Source: Shewanellaceae bacterium UBA2521 (GTDB taxonomy: Bacteria > Pseudomonadota > Gammaproteobacteria > Enterobacterales > Shewanellaceae). Taken from it: DNA of 35,987 nt. The notes below the pieces were generated by a model, which ran no database searches, was not told the DNA's origin, and saw only the letters and a list, made by a program, of their open reading frames with translations. The DNA is taken from positions 51,151-87,137 of the forward strand of contig DDNL01000020.1 in NCBI GenBank assembly GCA_002341165.1, in the 5' to 3' direction. The position numbers and the translations under genes are program-made. Of this stretch, positions 8,062-15,981 are shown in pieces (positions within the stretch are counted from its first letter, which is position 1; every line of letters starts with the position of its first letter).

Positions 8062-8913
8062 ATGAATACCTTAGAGAAAATTCAGCAAAATCTTACAAGC
8101 TTCAGTAAATCTGAGCGCAAAGTTGCAGAAACTATTTTAGCATCTCCTAAAGATGTGATTCATTCCAGCATAGCATCACTTGCACAAACCGCAGGTGTAA
8201 GCGAACCCACAGTTAATCGCTTTTGTCGACGTTTAGCCACCAAAGGTTATCCAGATTTTAAATTACATTTAGCTCAAAGTCTTGCTAACGGCACACCTTA
8301 TATCAGTCGTCATGTTGAAGAGCATGATAGTCCAGAGTCTTATACCAATAAAATTTTTGAGTCTTCCATTGTTGCATTAGAAATCGCAAGACAAAGCCTA
8401 GATATTCAATCCATCAATCGAGCTGTTGACTTACTCACGCAAGCAAAAACTATTTCATTTTTTGGCTTAGGTGCTTCTATTGCCGTCGCTCATGATGCGA
8501 AAAATAAGTTTTTCAGATTTAATGTGCCTGTCTTGTGTTTTGATGATGTTTTAATGCAGAAAATGAACTGTATTAATGCAAATGAAAATGACATCGTTGT
8601 TTTAATTTCTCATACGGGACGTACTAAAGCTCTACTTGAAATCACGGAGCTGGCTCAACGCAATGGAACAGGAGTCATCGCTATCACAGCACCTGGATCG
8701 CCTTTAGCTAAAGCTGCTACGCTGGCAGTATGCATCGATGTGCCAGAAGATACCGACATTTATATGCCTATGGCATCACGCATTGCTCAACTTACTATCA
8801 TTGATGTACTCGCAACAGGGTTTACGTTACGCCGTGGTGTCCACTTCAAAGAAAACCTCAAACGTGCAAAAGATGTTTTAAAAGAATATCGTCTTGAAAA
8901 AGAACCGTGCTAA
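8062..8913 (+). CDS. hexR: HexR family transcriptional regulator (RpiR type, SIS domain)
   Basis: This 283-residue protein follows E. coli HexR/YebK closely. It has an N-terminal RpiR-type helix-turn-helix (SIASLAQTAGVSEPTVNRF) and the FPDFKLHLAQSLANGTPY-type block (here YPDFK). A C-terminal SIS sugar-phosphate domain follows (FFGLGASIAVAHD, ISHTGRTK) with the conserved ending VLATGFTLRRG. The ATG at 8062 is preferred over an upstream in-frame GTG at 8038, because the family begins MNxLEKIQ and the upstream codons are not conserved. HexR usually represses zwf, edd-eda and pyk and releases DNA when KDPG binds. Here it lies between those genes, so the context supports the same circuit. Its own operators could not be identified by eye. 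Confidence -1.
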   Translation: MNTLEKIQQNLTSFSKSERKVAETILASPKDVIHSSIASLAQTAGVSEPTVNRFCRRLATKGYPDFKLHLAQSLANGTPYISRHVEEHDSPESYTNKIFESSIVALEIARQSLDIQSINRAVDLLTQAKTISFFGLGASIAVAHDAKNKFFRFNVPVLCFDDVLMQKMNCINANENDIVVLISHTGRTKALLEITELAQRNGTGVIAITAPGSPLAKAATLAVCIDVPEDTDIYMPMASRIAQLTIIDVLATGFTLRRGVHFKENLKRAKDVLKEYRLEKEPC

Positions 8914-8969
8914 ACTATAAGCCACTATAAAAAGTTACATTCCTACTTGAGTAAAGGAGTCGCTGCTAT

Positions 8970-10406
8970 ATGTTTCGTAGAACAAAAATTGTCGCAACTT
9001 TAGGCCCTGCAACCGATGAGGCACATCACCTCTATGATATTATCGAAGCGGGTGTCAATATAGTCAGACTTAATTTTTCCCACGGCGATAGAGAAGACCA
9101 CGTAAGACGTGCCCAAATGGTGCGTAAAATAGCTAAAGAATTAAAAGTCAATGTAGCTGTATTAGGTGACTTACAAGGCCCTAAAATACGTATCGCAAAA
9201 TTTAAAAACGGTTCTGCTCTCTTAAAAGAAAAGCAACCTTTCATTTTAGATACAGCTTCAGATGCAAATGCTGGAGACGAGCATCAAGTTAAAGTCGACT
9301 ATGAAAACTTACCTCAAGATCTTAAACCTAACGATGTATTATGGCTCGATGATGGAAAAATTCAACTTCATGTTGAAAAGATTGAAGATACTAAAATCTA
9401 CACCCAAGTCATGCTAGGTGGTACCTTATCCAATAAAAAAGGCATCAATAAAAGAGGCGGAGGACTTTCTGCTGACGCCCTCACTGAAAAAGATAAAGAA
9501 GATATTAAAACCGCAGCCCAAATTAATGTGGACTATCTTGCCGTATCTTTCCCTAGAAACGGTCAAGATATACAGTATGCAAGAGAGCTTGCGCAAAAAG
9601 CAGGCTCTGATGCTCAAATTATTGCAAAAGTAGAAAGAGCAGAAGCAGTTGCAAGTGAAAAAGCAATTCGTGACATTATCCACGCATCCGATGCGATTAT
9701 GATTGCACGTGGTGACTTAGGTGTTGAAATAGGCGATCCTGAACTTGTTGCTGTACAAAAACGATTGATTCAGCTGTGTAAAGAACTCAACTCTCCCGTG
9801 ATTACCGCAACACAGATGATGGAATCGATGATATCGTCTTCTATGCCGACTCGAGCAGAAGTCATGGATGTTGCCAATGCTGTCCTTGATGGCACTGATG
9901 CGGTCATGCTCTCAGCTGAAACCGCCTCAGGAGCCTATCCAAAAGAAACAGTACAAGCTATGGCTGAAGTATGCTTAGGCGCAGAACGTCATCCCCAAGC
10001 GCAGCTTCAAAGTAATACAAATCACCTTGCACAAAACTTTCACTATGCAGAAGAAGCTACAGCATTTTGTGCGATGCACATAGCAAACCACCTACGTGAC
10101 GTCAAAGCTATTGTCACCTTAACAGAATCAGGAAAGACAGCACTGATTATGTCTCGTATCAGCTCTACCTTGCCTATTTTTGCATTATCACCACATAAAA
10201 AAACCCTAGCAACTATGGCCTTATTTCGAGGCGTGCAACCTTTAAGTATGAGTGCAGAAAAAATGAGCAGTGATATTGCACAATCTACGCTTGAAGTTTT
10301 ACAGAAAGAAACCTACCTCAAAAAAGGGGATCAGATCGTACTTACCTTCGGCGACAACATGCATGCTGTCGGAAGTACCAATACCTGCAAAATTGTAACG
10401 CTTTAG
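8970..10406 (+). CDS. pykA: Pyruvate kinase (type II, PykA-like)
   Basis: This enzyme transfers phosphate from phosphoenolpyruvate to ADP, forming pyruvate and ATP in the cytoplasm. The 478-residue protein starts MFRRTKIVATLGPATD and has substrate residues Arg33, Asn35, Ser37 and His38. The catalytic block is IAKVERAEA (Lys220, Glu222), and the metal-site motif is IARGDLGVEIG (Asp249). The C-terminal domain is complete. The RBS AAAGGAG (8953-8959) lies 10 bases upstream. Only 56 bases separate it from hexR, so the two are probably co-transcribed. The name PykA rather than PykF rests on the overall resemblance of the N-terminus and is less sure than the enzyme call. Confidence -1.
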   Translation: MFRRTKIVATLGPATDEAHHLYDIIEAGVNIVRLNFSHGDREDHVRRAQMVRKIAKELKVNVAVLGDLQGPKIRIAKFKNGSALLKEKQPFILDTASDANAGDEHQVKVDYENLPQDLKPNDVLWLDDGKIQLHVEKIEDTKIYTQVMLGGTLSNKKGINKRGGGLSADALTEKDKEDIKTAAQINVDYLAVSFPRNGQDIQYARELAQKAGSDAQIIAKVERAEAVASEKAIRDIIHASDAIMIARGDLGVEIGDPELVAVQKRLIQLCKELNSPVITATQMMESMISSSMPTRAEVMDVANAVLDGTDAVMLSAETASGAYPKETVQAMAEVCLGAERHPQAQLQSNTNHLAQNFHYAEEATAFCAMHIANHLRDVKAIVTLTESGKTALIMSRISSTLPIFALSPHKKTLATMALFRGVQPLSMSAEKMSSDIAQSTLEVLQKETYLKKGDQIVLTFGDNMHAVGSTNTCKIVTL

Positions 10407-10455
10407 TGCTCTTTACTTTTCACAGCAATGTTGTGCAAAACAATTGTAAGAATCT

Positions 10456-10482
10456 AAAAAGGCTGTTGAAACAGCCTTTTTT
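10456..10482. terminator. Bidirectional terminator, pykA / fadE
   Basis: The stem GGCTGTT (10461-10467) pairs with AACAGCC (10470-10476). It is preceded by AAAAA and followed by TTTTTT. The A run and T run let it work for both convergent genes. Confidence -1.
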
Positions 10483-10493
10483 ATCAAGACTGA

Positions 10494-12776
10494 TTAAAGC
10501 TTATCGAAGTCATCCACATCTATTGCAATACGACATAACTTAAGAGCTTCCATAAGCTTTGCTCCTTCACTTTCGGTCAAAACTTCTTTAGAGATAGCTT
10601 GCTGTGCTTGCTCTTGTGCAGAAAGTTTTTTATCAATCATCCCCTGTTTGCGTGCACTTTGCAGCTTCTTATCAATATCAGCTACATCACGTATAGCTAA
10701 AAAAGCCTTTTCAACTTCAGCAATACCTTGCTCGTCATTTTCAAGAACAGGACACAGCATAGATAATCGCTCTCTTAAACTCTCTGACTTCATCATCGAT
10801 GCAGCAACTTCTTGCTTTAATGTGTCAGATGGATTTGAGAAATAGTTACCAATCGGAAAAATAACCAAGCGACACAGCAAACCAAAATAACGATTAGGAA
10901 AATTTTGTAAAACACCTTCTACTGCAATAGCCATATCATGCAGCCTTTGTTGCAACACATAATGCACTATAGGTAAGTCGGTATGCTGCAAACCATCATC
11001 TTCATACATTTTCAATGTTGCCGAAGCAAGGTAGAGATGACTTAACACATCACCTAAGCGTGCAGAAAACATTTCTTTTCGCTTTAACTCACCTCGATAC
11101 ATCAACATCGACAGATCCGTTAAAAAAGCCAGAACAGAACTAAAACGTGTTAAGTGCTGGTAATACCGTGATAAAGCACCTGGTCTTGCTGAAAGAATAC
11201 AAAAACTTGATGTGAGCGCTGCAGAGAAACTTCTGAAAGCATTCATACATGCATAACGTATATGTGACATCAATAAGCGATCAAAATCGAATAAAGCTTT
11301 TTCTTCATTTTCTTCTGCTGCTGCCTGCATTTCATCCAGTACATAAGGATGACAGCGAAATGCACCCTGGCCAAAAATCATTAAGCTTCGCGTCAAAATA
11401 TTTGCACCTTCCACAGTAACCGTAATGGGTACACCCATGTAAGATTGTGCGAGATAATTTTTTCGCCCCATCTGAATAGCTTTACCCGCATGGATATCCA
11501 TAGCGTCATTGATCACTTGCCGCCCCATTTCAGTCATATGATATTTAGCTATAGCACTGACAATAGCAGGGCGCAACTTCATATCTACGCCAGTTGCCGT
11601 AAGACGTCGAGAAGCTTCAAGTTGATAAGTGTGACCAATAATCTGCGCAAGCGGAGCTTGAATACCTTCAAATTGAAAAATAGGTAAGCCAAACTGCTTA
11701 CGTACTGACGCATAAGCTGTCGTAGTACGGGTTGCTAAGTGCCCTGTTGCCGATGCCAAAGCAGGCAAAGAGATACCTCTTCCTGAAGAAAGACACTCCA
11801 TGAGCATGCCCCAGCCTTTGCCCGCATACTCTACCCCGCCAATAAGCCAATCCATAGGAATAAATACATCTTGGCCTGAGGTTGTGCCATTTAAGAAAGG
11901 CACATTAAGAGGATTATGGCGACGGCCAATTTCAACGCCATCATGAGAAACAGGTACAAGTGCACAAGTAATCCCTAGATCCACAACACCTTTTTCCAGT
12001 AAATTATCTGGATCTTTCAACTTAAAGGCAAGCCCTAATACAGTCGCAATAGGTGCTAAGGTAATGTAGCGCTTTTCCCAGGTCAGTTTTATGCCTAACG
12101 TTTTCTTATTTTTGAATTTTGCAAAACAAACAATGCCCTGATCAGGTATAGAGCCTGCATCGGATCCAGCTTCGGGTCCTGTTAAAGCAAAACATGGGAT
12201 TTCCTCACCCTTTGCTAAAGCGGGTAGCCAGTAATCGCGTTGCTCTTGAGTTCCATAATGGCTCAGCAACTCACCAGGGCCTAATGAATTAGGCACCATA
12301 ACCGTGACAGCAGCACCTACTGAGCGTGATGCGATCATACTGACAATTGTTGAATTGGCATAGGAAGAAAAATCTCGACCTCCGTATTCCTTAGGAATAA
12401 TTAAAGCGAAAAAACCTTCTTTTTTAATATAATCCCAGACAGGCTTAGATAAGTCTTTTAAATCTTGTGACATATTATATTCATCAAGCATATGTAATAA
12501 CGTCATGACTTGATGATCGATAAAGGATTGCTCTTCTTCCGTGAGCTTATTGTAAGGTAGCCCGTGAAGCTTATTCCAATCTGGTTGGCCGCGGAACAAG
12601 TCACCTTCCCACCATACATCACCTGCATCAATAGCTTCTTGTTCAGTTCTAGATAAAGGCGGAAGTGCTTTTCGAAAAAACTGTAGAGCTGGATCACTGA
12701 TCCACTTTAGTCTCCACGACTGTACAGAAAACAACAGGGTGATACCCAAAAGCAATAATATCAGCAGTGTCCACAT
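10494..12776 (-). CDS. fadE: Acyl-CoA dehydrogenase, FadE family
   Basis: This enzyme catalyses the first step of beta-oxidation, acyl-CoA to trans-2-enoyl-CoA, using FAD. The 760-residue protein begins with one hydrophobic segment (residues 1-17) and the conserved RxxxISDPxLxxFRKxLPxxSxTEQEAIDAGxVWWEGDLF-type region (here ISDPALQFF and WWEGDLFRG). ALTGPEAGSDAGS is the FAD/substrate strand. The TVEGANILTRS segment and the DUF1974-type C-terminus follow. It is somewhat shorter than E. coli FadE (about 814). The ATG has AAGGA about 5 bases upstream. The gene is 63 bases downstream of gmhB on the same strand. A perfect TATAAT in that gap suggests an independent promoter. The neighbouring gmhB has no functional link to it. 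Confidence -1.
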   Translation of the reverse strand: MWTLLILLLLGITLLFSVQSWRLKWISDPALQFFRKALPPLSRTEQEAIDAGDVWWEGDLFRGQPDWNKLHGLPYNKLTEEEQSFIDHQVMTLLHMLDEYNMSQDLKDLSKPVWDYIKKEGFFALIIPKEYGGRDFSSYANSTIVSMIASRSVGAAVTVMVPNSLGPGELLSHYGTQEQRDYWLPALAKGEEIPCFALTGPEAGSDAGSIPDQGIVCFAKFKNKKTLGIKLTWEKRYITLAPIATVLGLAFKLKDPDNLLEKGVVDLGITCALVPVSHDGVEIGRRHNPLNVPFLNGTTSGQDVFIPMDWLIGGVEYAGKGWGMLMECLSSGRGISLPALASATGHLATRTTTAYASVRKQFGLPIFQFEGIQAPLAQIIGHTYQLEASRRLTATGVDMKLRPAIVSAIAKYHMTEMGRQVINDAMDIHAGKAIQMGRKNYLAQSYMGVPITVTVEGANILTRSLMIFGQGAFRCHPYVLDEMQAAAEENEEKALFDFDRLLMSHIRYACMNAFRSFSAALTSSFCILSARPGALSRYYQHLTRFSSVLAFLTDLSMLMYRGELKRKEMFSARLGDVLSHLYLASATLKMYEDDGLQHTDLPIVHYVLQQRLHDMAIAVEGVLQNFPNRYFGLLCRLVIFPIGNYFSNPSDTLKQEVAASMMKSESLRERLSMLCPVLENDEQGIAEVEKAFLAIRDVADIDKKLQSARKQGMIDKKLSAQEQAQQAISKEVLTESEGAKLMEALKLCRIAIDVDDFDKL

Positions 12777-12792
12777 ACATTGTCCTTAATTT

Positions 12793-12798
12793 ATTATA
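12793..12798 (-). promoter_or_regulatory. Candidate -10 element for fadE
   Basis: On the minus strand TATAAT occurs 17 bases before the fadE ATG, within the 63-base gap to gmhB. The matching -35 is poor, so this is a weak candidate. The leader would be very short. Confidence -1.
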
Positions 12799-12839
12799 CT
12801 GTGAAAAAATACTATAGAAATATATCTTATGGAAAGTAG

Positions 12840-13382
12840 CTAGCTATTCACCCTAATCCAATCAGGTAAATCACTTAAACTGTTCAGTACAGCATCGGCA
12901 TGATGTTCATCTTCTGGCACGAAAGACTGCCCAGAACGTACTAATAAGGCATGCCTAACTTGCGCGTTACGCGCAGCAAAAACATCTGTCAGTTTATCTC
13001 CTATCATCAGTGAAGCTGACATATCTACATCAAAATCGACCTGAGCTTTGAGGAGCATGCCTGGCTCAGGTTTACGGCACGCACACTTAAGCGATGCGTC
13101 TTGCACATAATGAGGACAGTAGTAAATTCCATCTATCTGCACATCATATTGGTTCAACTGCTGCTCCATCCATGATGTGAGGTGTAAATAATCAGACTCA
13201 GTATAATAACCTCGCCCAATACCAGATTGATTTGTAATAATAATCAATAGATAACCCATATCTTTGAGTTGTCTACACGCTTCTACAGCACCGTCGATAA
13301 AAACAAAATCATCAATACAAGATACATATCCTCTATCATGATTGATAACTCCATCTCTATCTAGAAAAACAACTTTATTCAT
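12840..13382 (-). CDS. gmhB: D-glycero-beta-D-manno-heptose 1,7-bisphosphate 7-phosphatase
   Basis: This is a HAD-superfamily phosphatase of ADP-heptose synthesis for the LPS inner core. The 180-residue protein opens with FLDRDGVIN (nucleophile Asp8, acid/base Asp10). ITNQSGIGRG gives the second motif, and RKPEPGML with MIGDKLTD completes the HAD set. The zinc loop typical of GmhB is present with Cys89, His91, Cys100 and Cys102. The RBS AGGGAG lies just before the ATG. It is alone among carbohydrate genes here: fadE follows on the same strand and fabH diverges. In many relatives gmhB lies beside glyQS or plsC; I see neither in this window. Confidence -1.
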   Translation of the reverse strand: MNKVVFLDRDGVINHDRGYVSCIDDFVFIDGAVEACRQLKDMGYLLIIITNQSGIGRGYYTESDYLHLTSWMEQQLNQYDVQIDGIYYCPHYVQDASLKCACRKPEPGMLLKAQVDFDVDMSASLMIGDKLTDVFAARNAQVRHALLVRSGQSFVPEDEHHADAVLNSLSDLPDWIRVNS

Positions 13383-13685
13383 ACTTCTCCCTTGAAAAAG
13401 CTAAACCAACAAACAACAAAAAAAACTTTTTTTTAAAAATTGCTTTTTTTATTTAACCTAAAAATGTAACCTTACTCTAAAGAACGTGATCATGATATTT
13501 AAGGCTCACCGTAAAAATCAAATGTGGCGCCCAAAATACGAGTTGAGAAACACTTTTTATTATGCTAAACCGATAAAAAGCAAACTCACTTTAATCACTT
13601 TAAGCTACACAACAAAAATATAAGATGTTACTCAATATTACAAGCGAGTAATTCATAATTTTCACAGCAAAATAGAGATTAAACT
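13383..13685. other. Divergent intergenic region, gmhB / fabH
   Basis: This 303-base AT-rich spacer has A and T runs at about 13410-13455. A 6-bp inverted repeat, TTACTC (13628-13633) and GAGTAA (13646-13651), lies 35-58 bases before the fabH start and could be an operator. I see no ORF, RNA gene or convincing promoter pair, although promoters for both genes must lie here. Confidence -1.
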
Positions 13686-14768
13686 ATGCAAAGTGCGGCA
13701 ATTAGTGGTTGGGGGAAATGCTTACCTCCAACAATCGTCACCAATAATGAACTCGCTACATTTATCAACACTTCAGATCATTGGATCACAACAAGAACCG
13801 GTATAAAAGAGCGCCGTTACGCTCATACAGATACTTCTACCATGGCAACCGTTGCAGCTCAACATGCTTTAGCTTGTGCAGGCCTAGATGCACGGGATAT
13901 TGACTTTATCTTAGTCGCCACTACAAGTCCCGATAGCTTAATTCCAAATATTGCATCCAAAGTACAGCAAAATATTGGAGCTCAATGCGGTGCAATGGAT
14001 CTCAACGCAGCCTGCACTGGTTTTTTATATGCATTGGGTATCGCTAATGCATTTATTCGTTCTCAGCAATATAAGCATATTTTAGTCATTGGTGCAGAAC
14101 GGCTTTCATTTTATCTAGACTGGACAAGGCGTGATACAGCTGTTTTGTTTGGAGATGGTGCTGGAGCCGTTGTTGTAAGCCCTACAGATTCTGAAGCAGG
14201 TATTTTACATTACAGCCTGCTCAATGATGCAAGCCAAAGACATATCATCTCTTCTGAATTTGGTACTCAAATCGATCGATTCAATGCTCACTTTCTTGAC
14301 TTTCATATTCATTTTGAAGGGCCTGAAATTTTTAAACGCGCCATACAAGGCATGAGCCAGGCATGCCATGACGCACTGCAAGCAACCTGCATGACCACTG
14401 AAGATATACACTGGATTTTGCCGCATCAAGCAAATTTAAGAATTATTAACACGCTAATTTGCAAATTAAAAATACCTTTAGAGAAGGCGATTACTAATAT
14501 CCATAAATATGGAAATACTTCTGCTGCAACCGTACCTATAGCTTTGTGTGAAGCCATTGAACAAGAAAAAATTAGGCCACATCAAACTATTTTATCTACA
14601 GCTTTTGGAGCAGGCCTTTCTTGCGCAGCAATGCTCATCAGATGGGGAGAGAGAGTTAAGCCGATTGAGCAAAGTACTGCACAGATTGAACCTTGTTCGT
14701 ACGATTTACTCAATCGCATTAAAAATCAGCACCAGCTTTTTTCTGCGCATCACTCTAAGGTGAACTGA
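13686..14768 (+). CDS. fabH: 3-oxoacyl-ACP synthase III (FabH family)
   Basis: This is a thiolase-fold condensing enzyme. The catalytic triad is complete: Cys110 in NAACTGF, His247 in LPHQAN, and Asn277 in KYGNTS. The family signatures TRTGIKERR (37-45) and LFGDGAGAV (154-162) are present. FabH joins acyl-CoA to malonyl-ACP to start fatty-acid synthesis, and paralogues make other acyl products. At 360 residues it is about 40 longer than E. coli FabH, with an extra C-terminal tail after residue 320. It stands alone rather than in a fabH-fabD-fabG-acpP cluster, so it may be a second, specialised KAS III as in Pseudomonas. The RBS is weak (AGAG, 8 bases). The family is sure; the physiological role is not. 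Confidence -1.
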   Translation: MQSAAISGWGKCLPPTIVTNNELATFINTSDHWITTRTGIKERRYAHTDTSTMATVAAQHALACAGLDARDIDFILVATTSPDSLIPNIASKVQQNIGAQCGAMDLNAACTGFLYALGIANAFIRSQQYKHILVIGAERLSFYLDWTRRDTAVLFGDGAGAVVVSPTDSEAGILHYSLLNDASQRHIISSEFGTQIDRFNAHFLDFHIHFEGPEIFKRAIQGMSQACHDALQATCMTTEDIHWILPHQANLRIINTLICKLKIPLEKAITNIHKYGNTSAATVPIALCEAIEQEKIRPHQTILSTAFGAGLSCAAMLIRWGERVKPIEQSTAQIEPCSYDLLNRIKNQHQLFSAHHSKVN

Positions 14769-14779
14769 ACAGGTAACGA

Positions 14780-14800
14780 AGATGGTCTTTAAGGCCGTCT
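14780..14800. terminator. Hairpin between convergent fabH and ycaR, possible terminator
   Basis: AGATGGTC (14780-14787) pairs with GGCCGTCT (14793-14800) using two G-T wobbles, with loop TTTAA. It covers the ycaR stop codon. No T tract follows on either strand, so intrinsic termination is doubtful. Confidence -1.
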
Positions 14801-14984
14801 AATCTGGCACAGACTGAGTTAAAGCTTGTGCTTCATGTTCAAGTAAAACAGGTATACCTTCACGAATAGGATAAAAGATTCGATCAAATCGGCATACTAG
14901 ATGTGACTCATCTTTTTTAAACTCTAGTTTGCCCCGACAAATCGGGCACACAATAATTTCTAATAATTTCGTATCAAAGGCCAT
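14799..14984 (-). CDS. ycaR: Trm112/YcaR family small zinc-ribbon protein
   Basis: This 61-residue protein belongs to the Trm112-like family (UPF0434). It starts MxFDxKLLEIIVCPICRGKL, with Cys13 and Cys16, and has the later Cys31 and the RxxYPIREGIPVLL segment (here FYPIREGIPVLL). The precise function in bacteria is unclear. Its start overlaps the lpxK stop by 11 bases, so it is translated from the msbA-lpxK message. In most gammaproteobacteria kdsB follows, but here the operon ends and the convergent fabH begins. Confidence -1.
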   Translation of the reverse strand: MAFDTKLLEIIVCPICRGKLEFKKDESHLVCRFDRIFYPIREGIPVLLEHEAQALTQSVPD

Positions 14985-15981
14985 TGATTTTATTCCTTAG
15001 TAAAGTTATAAACTGCTTCTCAAATACATGAGGTAAGCAAGGCGTAACGCGTAAATAGTACAGATTTTTTTGTAATGATGCAGGAAAGTCTTTACATTTC
15101 ACTGCATCTTTTTCTGTCATCACTACAGGTAAGCCTTGGGCGCAAACACGCTTTAAGTCTAAAGCTGTAAAAGCCTTATGATCAGCAAAGGCAAAAAATG
15201 TTGCGATATTAAATCCACTTTGTTCCAATGTTCGTTGAAAACGCTGAGGATAACCAATACCAGCCATGCCTACAACCTTAGAGCGCAAAGGCCAATCTAT
15301 AGGTTTCTGATCCACTAAAGAATAAAGACCTTCAACCTCTAAATCCATGCGATGCATACTTTTATTTTGCTCCGCAAAGCCACCTTGAGTCAAAACAAAA
15401 TCAACTGACTTTAATCTTGATGCAGGCTCTCTTAAAGGGCCTGCTGGCATTAAAAGTTGATTGCCCAAATAGCGCATCCCATCCACCACAGCAATTTCTA
15501 TATCTCGTTGCAGTGCATAATGTTGTAGCCCATCATCAGCAATAATTACGTCAACATCTGCATGCGCTTCTAGCTGTTGCACAGCTAGAGCACGCTTTCG
15601 TGCCACCACAACGGGTACACCTGTTTGAAGTTGAATCAGCTTGGGTTCATCTCCAACATGACGTGCATCTTGTTGATCGGTAACCCATGCAAATTCAGTT
15701 TTATACTTACCGCCATAACCTCTACTGACGACACCAGGCTTAAAACCTTCTCGTTGTAAAATATCGATCAAAGCCAGCACAGTAGGCGTCTTACCTGCTC
15801 CACCTACTGTAATATTTCCCACGACCACAACCGGTAGCTTCGATACATATCGAGTACGAAAACCTGTACGAAACAAGTAAGTCCTACAGGTTACCACACC
15901 ATGAAATAACCAACTCAAAGGTAATAACCATAGACTCCGCCAGCGAGCACCATACCAGAGCTCATTCAACCACGCACTCAT
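14974..15981 (-). CDS. lpxK: Tetraacyldisaccharide 4'-kinase (lipid A synthesis)
   Basis: This enzyme phosphorylates the 4' position of tetraacyldisaccharide-1-phosphate to give lipid IVA at the inner membrane. The 335-residue protein has an N-terminal hydrophobic anchor (about residues 17-32). The P-loop is GNITVGGAGKT (55-65), then SRGYGGK, and the catalytic DDGLQH segment. GPLREP and TEKDAVKC complete the family pattern. Its start overlaps the msbA stop by 4 bases and its end overlaps ycaR by 11, so the three genes are translationally coupled. The msbA-lpxK pair, flippase plus lipid A kinase, is the classical arrangement. Confidence -1.
   Translation of the reverse strand: MSAWLNELWYGARWRSLWLLPLSWLFHGVVTCRTYLFRTGFRTRYVSKLPVVVVGNITVGGAGKTPTVLALIDILQREGFKPGVVSRGYGGKYKTEFAWVTDQQDARHVGDEPKLIQLQTGVPVVVARKRALAVQQLEAHADVDVIIADDGLQHYALQRDIEIAVVDGMRYLGNQLLMPAGPLREPASRLKSVDFVLTQGGFAEQNKSMHRMDLEVEGLYSLVDQKPIDWPLRSKVVGMAGIGYPQRFQRTLEQSGFNIATFFAFADHKAFTALDLKRVCAQGLPVVMTEKDAVKCKDFPASLQKNLYYLRVTPCLPHVFEKQFITLLRNKINGL

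Noticed and set aside
10433..10446. TTGT-GCAAA-ACAA as a HexR operator of the Pseudomonas type (TTGT-N7/8-ACAA)
   Set aside because: The spacer is 5 rather than 7-8 bases, and the site lies after pykA rather than before a gene.
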